Shown here piece by piece: positions 1-7,415 of a stretch of DNA of 52,694 nucleotides. The notes beneath the pieces were generated by a model, which saw nothing but the letters and a program-made list of their open reading frames with translations, made no database searches and was not told where the DNA came from. Source of the DNA: an uncultured Dorea sp. (GTDB lineage: Bacteria > Bacillota > Clostridia > Lachnospirales > Lachnospiraceae); NCBI GenBank assembly GCA_910578455.1, contig CAJTQA010000023.1, positions 1 through 52,694 on the forward strand, in the 5' to 3' direction. Each line of letters starts with the position of its first letter. The stretch's first letter is position 1. A program made the position numbers and the translations under genes.

Positions 1-98
1 ATGAGAAGCAAGCCTGCATCGGAGGATAAATCTCCTCCATCAAAATTTATTTTAATCTGTCTATTGCTTTCTAATGGTAAGGTGTTTACAATACTCAT
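1..98 (-). CDS. IS1380-family transposase, N-terminal fragment running off the window
   Basis: Reading leftward from an ATG at 98, 32 complete codons stay open to the window edge. They begin MSIVNTLPLES and continue with INFDGGDLSSDAGLLL. An N-terminal 'F..DLSSDAGLLL' block is typical of IS1380-family DDE transposases, which cut and paste their own element. A GGAG ribosome binding site lies about 6 bases before the ATG. Only the first tenth or less of a normal (about 450-residue) transposase is visible, so the catalytic residues cannot be inspected and the gene could be intact or broken outside the window. The family call rests on a short stretch, but the motif is distinctive. Confidence 0.75.
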   Translation of the reverse strand, partial: MSIVNTLPLESNRQIKINFDGGDLSSDAGLLL

Positions 99-186
99 AA
101 AGGGCTCCTTTTGTTGGTATTATTTGAGATTAGACACCTTAATTTTATCACAAGTGGATGCTCTTTTTTCATTCACTTGACAGGTG
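1..186 (-). mobile_element. Partial IS1380-like insertion sequence (one end in window)
   Basis: The transposase start at 98 is followed on the right by about 90 bases of AT-rich DNA without a gene. This ends in a CACTTGACAGGTG block at 174-186, the most likely terminal inverted repeat of the element. The opposite end and the target duplication are outside the window, so the exact boundary is an inference. The neighbouring regulator gene ends at 227, about 40 bases further on. Confidence 0.5.
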
Positions 187-226
187 AAAAGCAATATTCA
201 GTTAAAATACAGCAACTATGTGGCTT

Positions 227-724
227 TCAGACACTTTCACGGCTGTGCCGTGAATAATCTAGGATCAAGATACTATTCAAATGATACAAAACACAAATCG
301 CAGACAAAATAATCACAAATTTGTAATTTCTCCTCTTAATTAATGTCCAGACCAGAATATAACATGACACAATAAATCCAACAATCGCCTGATGGCTGGT
401 AAGGACTAATATCAGTATTAAAATCCAGTGTTCCCGATTGGATAAAAAGCTTTTCAAAGAGGGGGAGCTTTCAGGCTGCCGCGGCGTTTTTGGGGGTTCT
501 TCCTCACTATCCGCTGCTTTTGTTCCCAGCAGCTCATCTACGGATATCCCGTAAACCTCACTGAGGAGAGTCAGGTTATCGATATCCGGGTAAGCGGCTC
601 CGTTTTCCCAGCGGGAGATAGCCTGCCGTGAGATGCCGAGCTTTGCGGCGACGTCATTTTGCGACAGGTTTCTTTCCTTACGCGCTTTCTTAAGATTGGA
701 GTGTAAACTTACGGATTCTGCCAT
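227..724 (-). CDS. XRE-family transcriptional regulator with a membrane tail
   Basis: This 165-residue protein has an N-terminal helix-turn-helix of the XRE/Cro type (about residues 8-62), with the motif SRQAISRWENG and the following YPDIDNLTLLSEVYGISVDELL. After a charged linker (residues 70-95) come two hydrophobic segments near 99-121 and 130-152, so it is predicted to be anchored in the membrane. The start ATG follows AAAAGGAG and a 10-base gap. Its targets cannot be read from the sequence. It has its own promoter and no co-oriented neighbour. An IS1380-like element lies just past its 3' end, so the natural C-terminus may have been altered. Confidence 0.85.
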   Translation of the reverse strand: MAESVSLHSNLKKARKERNLSQNDVAAKLGISRQAISRWENGAAYPDIDNLTLLSEVYGISVDELLGTKAADSEEEPPKTPRQPESSPSLKSFLSNREHWILILILVLTSHQAIVGFIVSCYILVWTLIKRRNYKFVIILSAICVLYHLNSILILDYSRHSRESV

Positions 725-759
725 GGGGTAATTACTCCTTTTCTGGTACTTTTAAGATT

Positions 760-788
760 ATTATAGCTGTATGTCTTTCTTATGTAAA
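760..788 (-). promoter_or_regulatory. Promoter of the XRE regulator gene
   Basis: On the minus strand TTTACA (788-783) and TATAAT (765-760) are separated by 17 bases, a good match to a sigma-A promoter. It lies about 36 bases upstream of the ATG. Confidence 0.6.
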
Positions 789-904
789 TGAATTTTTACT
801 TATAACGGTCTTTGTTTCCTTAAATTAAGAATTCTGTAACAAATGCTTTTCTTATCCGTCTAATATATATGAAAAAACCGGAAACATAAAGGAGGAAGAG
901 GAAC

Positions 905-1921
905 ATGAGAAAAGCAGTTATTTTAAGCGTGCTGTGCATACTGGCTGTATGTATGGCGGGATGCCGGGAAAATGATATTGACAATCGTAAGCGGACGGAT
1001 GCGTCTAAGGATAAGACGCTGCCCATCTATGAGGAGAATGACAAAGAGATTGAAAAAGAATCTGACCTTGCGGCGCTAAAGGATGTCTATAAGTCGGAAG
1101 TCGTCTGTGAGGAATGGATAAGTCCGGATATAGAAAGTCCGGGCGGAGTTCTCTGCGGTGAAACGGGCGTAATTGTCACGGACAGGGAAAAGAACTGCAT
1201 TGTCAAGACGGACGATTCGGGCAATGTGATAAAGAAAGCAGGCGGAACGGGGAGCGGAGAAGGAAAGTTCCTAAACCCTGGAGCAGTTGCCGGGTATAAA
1301 GACGAAATTTTCGTTATAGATGAAGGGAATCAGCGGATACAGGTGTTTGACTGGGAGCTGAATTATGTCAGGGAAATCAGGTTAAAATCTAAAAAGGAAG
1401 TAGACCTTGATTTTAGGCCGGGCTACCTCGCCGTCAGCCGGGAAGGGGTGTATGTTTCAGGAAACTCTCTGAGAAAAACGGTGATTGACAGGTACGGGGA
1501 GGGAGAGCCGGAGGAAGTCGGAGATAACTTTATCGGCTCGGTCGTTTCATACAAAGATAAAATATATGCCATTAATTACATGGTCCGGTATTACAGTGAG
1601 GAGTATGACAGCTTTGGTGCCGCAACCAACGGCCCGGCATGGCTTTTAGAGGTAAATAAGGAGAAACTCTGCAAATTTGTCAAACTGCCTCACGGGTTTA
1701 ATATAAAGGGGTTCGTCATGGAGGAGAGCAGGATTGTATGCATTTCAGGATCGGCGGAGGCTGTTTTTGTGTTAAGCCCTGACGGGGAATACGAGGAAAC
1801 GTTTGCCTATATACAGGGGCTTGTAGATGAAGAATTTCCGCAGATTTCCGGCAGCGGGAGGGGGGAGTATTATATAGTGCTGCCGGATGCCGGGAGGATT
1901 TTCCGGTGCCGTACGTCGTGA
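905..1921 (+). CDS. Lipoprotein with a predicted six-bladed beta-propeller (NHL-like)
   Basis: The 338-residue protein starts after AAAGGAGGAAG and has a lipoprotein signal peptide: charged start, hydrophobic core and a lipobox ending CMAGC, with Cys20 the predicted lipid-modified residue. After a charged linker the body shows NHL-like strands. The clearest is near residues 115-145, with 'GEGKFLNPGAV..YKDEIFVIDEGNQRIQVFD'-type spacing, which points to a beta-propeller on the outer face of the membrane. Such proteins usually bind ligands or other proteins rather than catalyse reactions. The gene appears monocistronic and converges on the TraX-like gene. No specific function can be assigned. 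Confidence 0.8.
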   Translation: MRKAVILSVLCILAVCMAGCRENDIDNRKRTDASKDKTLPIYEENDKEIEKESDLAALKDVYKSEVVCEEWISPDIESPGGVLCGETGVIVTDREKNCIVKTDDSGNVIKKAGGTGSGEGKFLNPGAVAGYKDEIFVIDEGNQRIQVFDWELNYVREIRLKSKKEVDLDFRPGYLAVSREGVYVSGNSLRKTVIDRYGEGEPEEVGDNFIGSVVSYKDKIYAINYMVRYYSEEYDSFGAATNGPAWLLEVNKEKLCKFVKLPHGFNIKGFVMEESRIVCISGSAEAVFVLSPDGEYEETFAYIQGLVDEEFPQISGSGRGEYYIVLPDAGRIFRCRTS

Positions 1922-1942
1922 AAAGCAAGACAAATCAATATG

Positions 1943-2809
1943 TCAGCATTTTAAAACAGCCGTACTGAGCAGCCAGAACAGAATGATATGCAGAGGGTAG
2001 AAGAGATAGAAAGAATATTTCACTTTACGGCCTTGCCTTTGATTATAAGACAGAATCAGGGGCAGGGCGAAAAGCATACACCACTGATAATTGATGAAAA
2101 TCATGCTCCCTTCCGTGGAGGGCATATCGATTCCAACAAACACTTCTAATATGTATTCTAGGATGCCAGAAAGGGCATCGCCGACTACAGGGATGTAAGC
2201 CTGGATTTTGCCAAGGATCGCCGGTATCACATAGGTTGCCATGCTGAAAGTGTATGCTAGGATGTAGACGGCAAATGCGGCGGATAAGCGTTTCTTTTCC
2301 CCGGAAAACCAATAGAATATCATGCCGATAAGGACATAGACAAGGCCGCCTTCCAGAGTGAAAATGCTCCCTGACAGGGCGGGCAGCAGATAAAAGCAGA
2401 ATGCCTCCATGTCCGCGCTGCTGTTTGCAGCCCATATGGCGCAGATGATACAGGAAGATACTTGATAGACAGAAAAGAGAATCAGATATTTTTTTGCATG
2501 CTCCCGTATCTCTAAGATTGCAATGAGCACAGCAATTATAAATAAAGTCCTGAAAAAATTAAGCTCTGTCTGCGATAGCATCTGGAAGACTGCCATAGCG
2601 GCACTTGCAAGGTAAAGCCTTAAAATATACTTCCTTTTGGACCGGGTGTATTTCATCCCATTAACGACACAGAAAATAAACAGGGGGGCGGAAATCCGCC
2701 CGATCCAGTGAAAGATGAGGGCGAGAGGGGTTTCCCCAAGAAAAAAATATGCGATGTGGTCTAAGGTCATTGCCAAGAGGGCGATGATTTTTATCTGGAA
2801 AGTGTTCAT
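1943..2809 (-). CDS. TraX family membrane protein
   Basis: This 288-residue, strongly hydrophobic protein has about eight membrane segments. Its N-terminus (K-I-IALLAMTLDHIAYFF, then IGRISAPLFIFCVVNGM and a Y-TRSKRKYILRL loop) is characteristic of the TraX family. Founding member TraX N-acetylates F-pilin, and chromosomal relatives in Firmicutes are thought to be membrane acyltransferases of unknown substrate. The ATG is preceded by AAAGGAG with 5 bases between. No conjugation gene is nearby, so a role in conjugation is unlikely here. The gene is divergent from the secreted-protein gene at 2918 and shares the AT-rich interval with it. Confidence 0.85.
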   Translation of the reverse strand: MNTFQIKIIALLAMTLDHIAYFFLGETPLALIFHWIGRISAPLFIFCVVNGMKYTRSKRKYILRLYLASAAMAVFQMLSQTELNFFRTLFIIAVLIAILEIREHAKKYLILFSVYQVSSCIICAIWAANSSADMEAFCFYLLPALSGSIFTLEGGLVYVLIGMIFYWFSGEKKRLSAAFAVYILAYTFSMATYVIPAILGKIQAYIPVVGDALSGILEYILEVFVGIDMPSTEGSMIFINYQWCMLFALPLILSYNQRQGRKVKYSFYLFYPLHIILFWLLSTAVLKC

Positions 2810-2831
2810 GGTATTCTCCTTTTGATATATT

Positions 2832-2895
2832 ATATTTATAATAAAACATCATATTGATTTTATTATATGAATATGTTATCATATTTATAATAAAA
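2832..2895. repeat. 15-bp direct repeat in the divergent promoter region
   Basis: ATATTTATAATAAAA occurs at 2832-2846 and again at 2881-2895, 49 bases apart, flanking the predicted promoter of the secreted-protein gene. The DNA is very AT-rich, so chance or recent slippage is possible. A pair of regulator sites is the alternative. Confidence 0.5.
2854..2882 (+). promoter_or_regulatory. Promoter of the secreted-protein gene
   Basis: TTGATT (2854-2859) and TATCAT (2877-2882) are 17 bases apart, giving a start of transcription about 30 bases before the ATG at 2918. Confidence 0.5.
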
Positions 2896-2917
2896 AAGAA
2901 AGGAGAAATTAGAAGTT

Positions 2918-3412
2918 ATGTTGAAAAAAGCAAAAAATAACGTTTTAATTTCAGTTATTGCTGTATTTTGCGCGGCAATATTAACAGCAGTAATGCCTGT
3001 TCAGGCATCATCATTTGAAGAGGTAGAAATTCCACTAAGTCCTAATGTAGGGGTGTCTTTTGAATCTCCAGAAACTAACCCAGCTGCAAGAGGCATTTCA
3101 CGGCCAAGTAAAGTTTGGAATATCAAAGAAAAGGGAAAATATAGTTTTTCTGGTTCTTCAAATCACAAAACAATGTATACAAATTATAAATTTACCGGAA
3201 AGACAAGTTATAAAGTCTATGTCAAAAATACTGGTAACAATGCCATTACAGTAAAAGCAAAACGTCTTACCAAAACTTATGGGTCAACAAAAATCAGCGC
3301 GGGGAAAACAGGTATAATTGAATTTTCTAATATTAAAAGTGGTACAAAGTTTTATGTTACTTTTGATGGCGCAAAAGACGATAAGTTTTCTTTTGAAGGT
3401 TATGTAAAATAA
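2918..3412 (+). CDS. Secreted protein of unknown function
   Basis: The gene starts after AAAGAAAGGAG. The first 31 residues form a clear Sec signal peptide (MLKKAKNN, a hydrophobic core, then PVQA before SS), leaving a mature protein of about 133 residues. The mature part has no cysteine. It is rich in Lys, Thr, Ser and Tyr with alternating hydrophobics (YKVYVKNTGNNAITVKAK), which suggests a small beta-sandwich. I recognise it only as a type of small exported protein common in Lachnospiraceae. Base composition is more AT-rich than the core genes of the window. It is monocistronic and ends in a terminator at 3451-3493. Extracellular or wall-associated location is predicted; function is unknown. 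Confidence 0.8.
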   Translation: MLKKAKNNVLISVIAVFCAAILTAVMPVQASSFEEVEIPLSPNVGVSFESPETNPAARGISRPSKVWNIKEKGKYSFSGSSNHKTMYTNYKFTGKTSYKVYVKNTGNNAITVKAKRLTKTYGSTKISAGKTGIIEFSNIKSGTKFYVTFDGAKDDKFSFEGYVK

Positions 3413-3450
3413 ATTATTAAAATTGTTGATTATAGGAGTAAAACAAACAT

Positions 3451-3493
3451 GTGCTGTGCAATAATCAATCGGTGTTATTGCACAGTACTTTTA
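3451..3493 (+). terminator. Terminator after the secreted-protein gene
   Basis: A 14-bp stem (3451-3464 with 3475-3488, one G-U pair) with a 10-base loop is followed by TTTTA. The core CTGTGCAATAA arm is perfectly complementary. It may also serve the opposing small gene that ends at 3512. Confidence 0.75.
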
Positions 3494-3511
3494 ACTTATG
3501 AATTAGATGGG

Positions 3512-3760
3512 TTAGACTTTTATCCATTTGCCAATCCATTTTCTTGTTGTATAGTTGAATTGACGTTTGTATAGAATGCCGTTGATAATCTTATACTTCC
3601 ATCCAATATCATTTTTTCGCGTACTTATAATCATAGAAGACACATCATCGGGAACAGAATAATTTATAGAATGTGAGCATGCTCTTACATTTAAAGATAA
3701 AGGTGTGGTATAAAAAAGTGTCAAGATAATGAGTGATGCTTATATTCTTTTTGCGTTCAT
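3512..3760 (-). pseudogene. Small secreted protein gene with a stop codon inside the signal peptide
   Basis: The ATG at 3760-3758 overlaps the stop of the M56 protease gene (ATGA) and follows AAGGAG by 9 bases, so translation should begin here. Codons 1-6 read MNAKRI, codon 7 (3742-3740) is TAA, and the same frame then continues as ASLIILTLFYTTPLSLNVRA. The two parts together make a normal signal peptide. The mature part ends WKYKIINGILYKRQF followed by WIGKWIKV, a C-terminal pattern shared by small exported proteins of Firmicutes. Without the stop it would be an 82-residue exported protein. A TTG at 3724 could restart translation, but it lacks a ribosome binding site and would lose part of the signal peptide. 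A disrupted gene is the simplest reading; a sequencing error is the alternative. Confidence 0.75.
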
Positions 3761-4899
3761 TTTGTAAAATCTCCTTGTTCATATATTTTGTAATTTTGAA
3801 GTTCATTCGGTAGTTCGGTGATGGTTCCTGTATATTTTTCATCTATATAAATGTCATAGCCTTTAGAAGTGTGAATCAAATATGTATTTGATATATCCAT
3901 TTCAAATTCTTGGTCTTCAGTTGTTGAATACGTTCGAAATGTAGGGTCAGTAACAATAAACAGAGAAATAACCACTGCAATGCATATAATTACAGTATGA
4001 ATCCATAGCATCCCTTTCTTTTTTTTCGTTTCTTTTGGCTCTCTTAAAAGAAAAGACAGCCGCACTTTCAAATCTGAATGATTTTTTCTCACAAATGAAG
4101 TCAATTTATCAGAGTATCTGTGTGGTACGGCATCTTTGGATTCTGCAATTGTGAGTATCAGATTTGAATAGTCGATGCAATTATAGCAGGGGTGCTCCTG
4201 TATAAGAAGATGGTCATTTGTCAGTTCAAGTGCCAGGGCATATTCTCTTTTCATGATATATATAAGAGGATTCCACCAGTGAATGCAGGAAAGAACTTCC
4301 AGTATCCACTTCATCCATAAATCACGGCGTTTATAGTGATTGATCTCATGTATGCAGATATAGTCCAGCTCATCTGCGGAAAAAACATCAAAATATTCCG
4401 GGAAAATGATTGTCGGACGAAATATTCCACTGACTGCCGGTGATATATCATAAGGGATGACAGCGACCCTTATTGGTTTTGGGCTGTATTTCCTGATAGA
4501 CGCAAAGAGCTTTGAATATTGGCTGTCGTCCGTGACCGTATACGCATCCAGATATTGGCGCAGAAGGAAAGAGCGGACACACAACCTTCCTAATTTGATG
4601 GCAGCGATAGATAGCCAAAGCATCATCAGGATATCAGAAAACATATAATCAGAATTTCCTATTGAAACAAAAAATATTTCTGCGAGAGGTAGGAGTATCT
4701 TTTTTGAATATATTGTATAAGTGAAAGGAAAATTAACGGGAATGCACATCCTCAGAAGGATAAAAGCAATTCCAATGAAAACTGCCTTTGCGCCATATAT
4801 ATAAGGCTGGGCTAACAGGTACAGAATCATATATAAGTAGCCGGTAAGGAAAGCAATACATAAAATACAAATAAGAAAAGGACCCATTGATACAGACAT
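3757..4899 (-). CDS. BlaR1/MecR1-like M56 membrane metalloprotease
   Basis: This 380-residue protein has four likely membrane segments (about residues 8-30, 35-52, 90-103 and 303-322). Between the third and fourth lies a cytoplasmic M56 peptidase domain with the zinc motif HEINH at 184-188, followed by KRRD and a downstream glutamate (E219). M56 proteases of the BlaR1 type cleave a partner BlaI repressor on sensing a signal. The C-terminal penicillin-binding sensor of true BlaR1 (about 585 residues) is absent. Only about 55 residues follow the last membrane segment, so the signal is probably not a beta-lactam. The gene starts directly after the BlaI stop codon and overlaps the next small gene by 4 bases, forming a three-gene operon. 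Confidence 0.9.
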   Translation of the reverse strand: MSVSMGPFLICILCIAFLTGYLYMILYLLAQPYIYGAKAVFIGIAFILLRMCIPVNFPFTYTIYSKKILLPLAEIFFVSIGNSDYMFSDILMMLWLSIAAIKLGRLCVRSFLLRQYLDAYTVTDDSQYSKLFASIRKYSPKPIRVAVIPYDISPAVSGIFRPTIIFPEYFDVFSADELDYICIHEINHYKRRDLWMKWILEVLSCIHWWNPLIYIMKREYALALELTNDHLLIQEHPCYNCIDYSNLILTIAESKDAVPHRYSDKLTSFVRKNHSDLKVRLSFLLREPKETKKKKGMLWIHTVIICIAVVISLFIVTDPTFRTYSTTEDQEFEMDISNTYLIHTSKGYDIYIDEKYTGTITELPNELQNYKIYEQGDFTK

Positions 4900-5280
4900 T
4901 TATTTTCCCTCGATTTCTGCTTTTCTTTTGTCTATCATTTTTCGCAATTCTTCCAGCTCCGAAAGGTCTGTTTCCTTGTTGATGATGGAGGAAATCAGAG
5001 AGGAGCGGGAATCGTCTCCGGCGATATCCCGGCAGGTTTCGGCAAAGTACTCATTTTTTGATATCAGAGGGCGGTAGCATCTGCTCAGGACAGTTCCGCT
5101 GTATACTATATCAGCTACTTCGATGGCCTCTTTCTTGACCAGCACTCGAAGAGAGGCCTGCACAGTATTGATATTCAATTCATTGTGCTGTTTGAGTATA
5201 TCGGATGCTACGAGCGGCTTGTCGCTGTTCCAAAGTATTTTCATGATTTCTAACTGCTGTTTGCTGAGTTTCTTTTTCAC
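4900..5280 (-). CDS. BlaI/MecI/CopY-family transcriptional repressor
   Basis: This 126-residue protein has a winged-helix N-terminal domain (LSKQQLEIMKILW, then a recognition helix around NTVQASLRVLVKK) and a C-terminal dimerisation helix region, as in BlaI. It should repress its own operon until its M56 partner cleaves it. The start is GTG at 5280, preceded by GCGAGG. The stop TAA directly abuts the ATG of the protease gene. No beta-lactamase gene is in the operon. A TACA/TGTA-type operator is not obvious at the promoter, so the binding site is unknown. Confidence 0.9.
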   Translation of the reverse strand: MKKKLSKQQLEIMKILWNSDKPLVASDILKQHNELNINTVQASLRVLVKKEAIEVADIVYSGTVLSRCYRPLISKNEYFAETCRDIAGDDSRSSLISSIINKETDLSELEELRKMIDKRKAEIEGK

Positions 5281-5327
5281 AGTATTACCTCGCTTTCAAA
5301 GTGGTTGATTGTTTAAATTACGCTTAT

Positions 5328-5356
5328 ATTATACTGAATATTTAAAATTAAGACAA
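5328..5356 (-). promoter_or_regulatory. Promoter of the BlaI/M56/secreted-protein operon
   Basis: TTGTCT (5356-5351) and TATAAT (5333-5328) lie 17 bases apart on the minus strand, about 48 bases upstream of the GTG start. The insertion sequence ends about 59 bases further upstream, so the promoter itself is intact. Confidence 0.75.
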
Positions 5357-5414
5357 TAATTTTTATATATAAATTTATAGTTTCATTTCATTTAAAATGA
5401 CTAATTAATTATAT

Positions 5415-5443
5415 TAAAAGTTTCCCAATCTGTCGGACTATAG
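5415..5443. repeat. Left terminal inverted repeat of the insertion sequence
   Basis: It matches the reverse complement of 7212-7240 at 28 of 29 positions. The transposase stop codon (5440-5438) lies inside it. Confidence 0.9.
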
Positions 5444-7012
5444 ACTTCCGGCAGACTGGCTTGCATCTTTCCTCGGCCGTCCCCGTGGACGTTTTGGTTT
5501 AGGATTGGGATCTTTGGGCTTCGGTTTTCGCCCCCGTTTTTTCGGCTCTGGTTTCGGCGCCGGCTCTGACAGCCCGAGTGCTTCCAGCTCTTCAAATACG
5601 CACTGCAGGGTATGTACCCAGCAGCCATCATCTGACTTTGGGACAGCTGGTGCATCTGTCCTCCGCCACGCTGAGGACAGGTCGTCCATAAGGTCGCCAT
5701 AAGTCATTTTGTCAAGCAGTCCGGACTGCCTTGCTTTACGGACAATGCGGCAGGTGGCCACGGTGGATATGAAGTTTACGAACTCAGCCCCGATTACCGA
5801 AAAATCTCCCTGGACGCCCGTCTGGTCGAGGCACTCATCGCTTTTGTACTGGTTAAACACCAGATCCAGGAGCCATCTGTCATCATAGCACAGATACGCG
5901 GTCCTGGGGTCGAGGTCCTGATCCGACTCGAACACGATCACGCCGGACACAGCCCTCTGCTTATCGTACTTTTGCGTATCAAAAGCTTTGCCTTCCGCCT
6001 TTGCGAGGAACGCAGCTTCTTCCTGCGCCGCCTTTTTTGCATCCTTGAAAGCATACAGATAGCGGCCGCCTTTGATCTGTTTCTTCTTATAAAGGACATG
6101 GGCGCCTATCCCGTTCAGCACGCCCTCGAAAGAGAGCATCCCGTTGTCGGATATCCGTGCGTCGTTCCTTTTGATGGGCGTCAGGAAATGCAGGTCAGGC
6201 CTCTTTTCCAGCTCTTCCTTGATCTTACTGGGAGGAAAGCCCTTGTCCGCAACGATGATCCCTTTCCTGATGTCATTGTCCCGGATGAAGGCAGGGTAGG
6301 AGCTTGCGTCGATGCTGTTTCCGGGAAAGACCTCGGCGCACACCGGCTCCATGAGCTCTATGTCATAGGCGTACAGGACGGAGACCTCGCTGCACCCCCG
6401 TGTCCTTGCCTTGTATGAAAACGCCGAAAGGTCATTCACGCTGCTGGTGTCCTGCTTTAAGGTGCCATCAATGGCTATATGGTGGTCTGCTGCCACCTGT
6501 GAAAGCCGCAGCTGGTAGAAGCGCTTGCGCCGCCTGCCGTCCTGTCCAATCTTCTGCAGAAGATCCGTAATGGAATTTTTGGAAAGGGCAGCGCCCGGGT
6601 AGTCCCTGCAGACGAATGTGCGCCTGTAATGGGTGGACATCCTGTTTGCGGTGATCCGGGGCTTCACCACCTTCAGGGTTGCCATGGACATGATGGCATA
6701 CGCCTCACCCGAATCAAAGACATCAAGGAGATTCGAAAACAGGTCTCCAGTGACGGCCTTTACAAGCGCGGATGCCCCATAGGAAAGCATATCTGCGTCT
6801 TCCGATGCCATTGGGCTGCTGACCGGCACATAGCGGTGGTTGATGATATGGCCGATGACCCTGCCGTTGCGCGGCTGAGGGTTGCCGCCGGGCACGTATT
6901 TTGACGAAGCCCTCTGCCTTACGGCAAACCGTTTCGGGCCATCCCTGCCGCTGTCATCCACGATGGTGTTCACGGGTCTTGGGACGGCACGGATATCTTG
7001 TGGAACTGCCAT
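5438..7012 (-). CDS. IS1634/IS4-superfamily transposase
   Basis: This transposase of about 524 residues catalyses movement of the surrounding element. DDE-type catalytic blocks can be seen at HIAIDGT (first Asp) and IIVADKGF (second Asp); the glutamate block lies further C-terminal, near DRWLLDLVFNQYKSDECLDQ. The last 40 residues are a basic, proline-rich tail ending in RPRGRPRK, an AT-hook-like DNA-binding motif that suits the AT-rich target. I place the start at ATG 7012, 8 bases after AAGGAG, rather than the in-frame GTG at 7021. Composition is richer in G+C than the flanking accessory genes, in line with arrival from elsewhere. Confidence 0.9.
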   Translation of the reverse strand: MAVPQDIRAVPRPVNTIVDDSGRDGPKRFAVRQRASSKYVPGGNPQPRNGRVIGHIINHRYVPVSSPMASEDADMLSYGASALVKAVTGDLFSNLLDVFDSGEAYAIMSMATLKVVKPRITANRMSTHYRRTFVCRDYPGAALSKNSITDLLQKIGQDGRRRKRFYQLRLSQVAADHHIAIDGTLKQDTSSVNDLSAFSYKARTRGCSEVSVLYAYDIELMEPVCAEVFPGNSIDASSYPAFIRDNDIRKGIIVADKGFPPSKIKEELEKRPDLHFLTPIKRNDARISDNGMLSFEGVLNGIGAHVLYKKKQIKGGRYLYAFKDAKKAAQEEAAFLAKAEGKAFDTQKYDKQRAVSGVIVFESDQDLDPRTAYLCYDDRWLLDLVFNQYKSDECLDQTGVQGDFSVIGAEFVNFISTVATCRIVRKARQSGLLDKMTYGDLMDDLSSAWRRTDAPAVPKSDDGCWVHTLQCVFEELEALGLSEPAPKPEPKKRGRKPKPKDPNPKPKRPRGRPRKDASQSAGSL

Positions 7013-7211
7013 AAAAATCACTCCTTTATATAGTCCTATTATACAATATCAGGACTATATATACAAGGATTTTAGGGTATATTTTGCAAAGAACTCAGGC
7101 CAAAAGCCAGGGGAATCCCCCTTAAAATCCCCTCTGTTCCACAGTTCTTTGCCGTCACATGGCTATCAAATAACCATAAATGGCGATTTTTGCCGGATTA
7201 CGGGCTCATTT

Positions 7212-7240
7212 CTATAGTCCGACAAATTGGGAAACTTTTA
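7212..7240. repeat. Right terminal inverted repeat of the insertion sequence
   Basis: It is the partner of 5415-5443. It ends in CTTTTA immediately before the second TTATAT copy. Confidence 0.9.
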
Positions 7241-7415
7241 TTATATAATTAATGCGGAAAACTTTGTGAAAAAATGACGCAGGGGAAATGGTCAGGAAAT
7301 ACGGAGGCTTTTACGCTCGGAGCAGGCGGTTTTCTGAAAGAGGAATATCGGGTTTGTGTTCCGGAGTTTCCAGCTTATTGTTTTGCCAAGGAGGACGGGA
7401 GGCTGTCCGCCTCGC

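Larger units (their letters stand above)
5409..7246. mobile_element. Complete IS1634-like insertion sequence with target duplication
   Basis: The element proper is 5415-7240 (1826 bp). Its ends are 29-bp inverted repeats, 5415-5443 and 7212-7240, beginning TAAAAGTTTCCCAAT and differing at one base (C5430). It is flanked by a 6-bp direct duplication TTATAT at 5409-5414 and 7241-7246. Restoring the empty site gives AATTAATTATATAATTAAT, an AT-rich near-palindrome. One transposase gene fills the element on the minus strand. Size, end length and duplication length fit the IS1634 group of the IS4 superfamily. The intact ends and open reading frame suggest a recent and possibly active insertion. Confidence 0.9.

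Noticed and set aside
1943..2809. Part of a conjugative element because of the TraX-like gene
   Set aside because: No relaxase, coupling protein or type IV secretion gene is near; chromosomal TraX-like genes occur widely outside such elements.
3740..3742. Recoding of the internal stop as selenocysteine or pyrrolysine
   Set aside because: The codon is TAA, which is not used for either residue, and no recoding structure is evident.
3757..5280. Beta-lactam resistance operon (blaI-blaR1)
   Set aside because: The protease lacks the penicillin-binding sensor domain and there is no beta-lactamase or mecA-type gene in the window.
7247..7415. Short open frame at 7274-7456 between the IS and tmcAL
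   Set aside because: No ribosome binding site, no family resemblance, and its end runs antisense into tmcAL.
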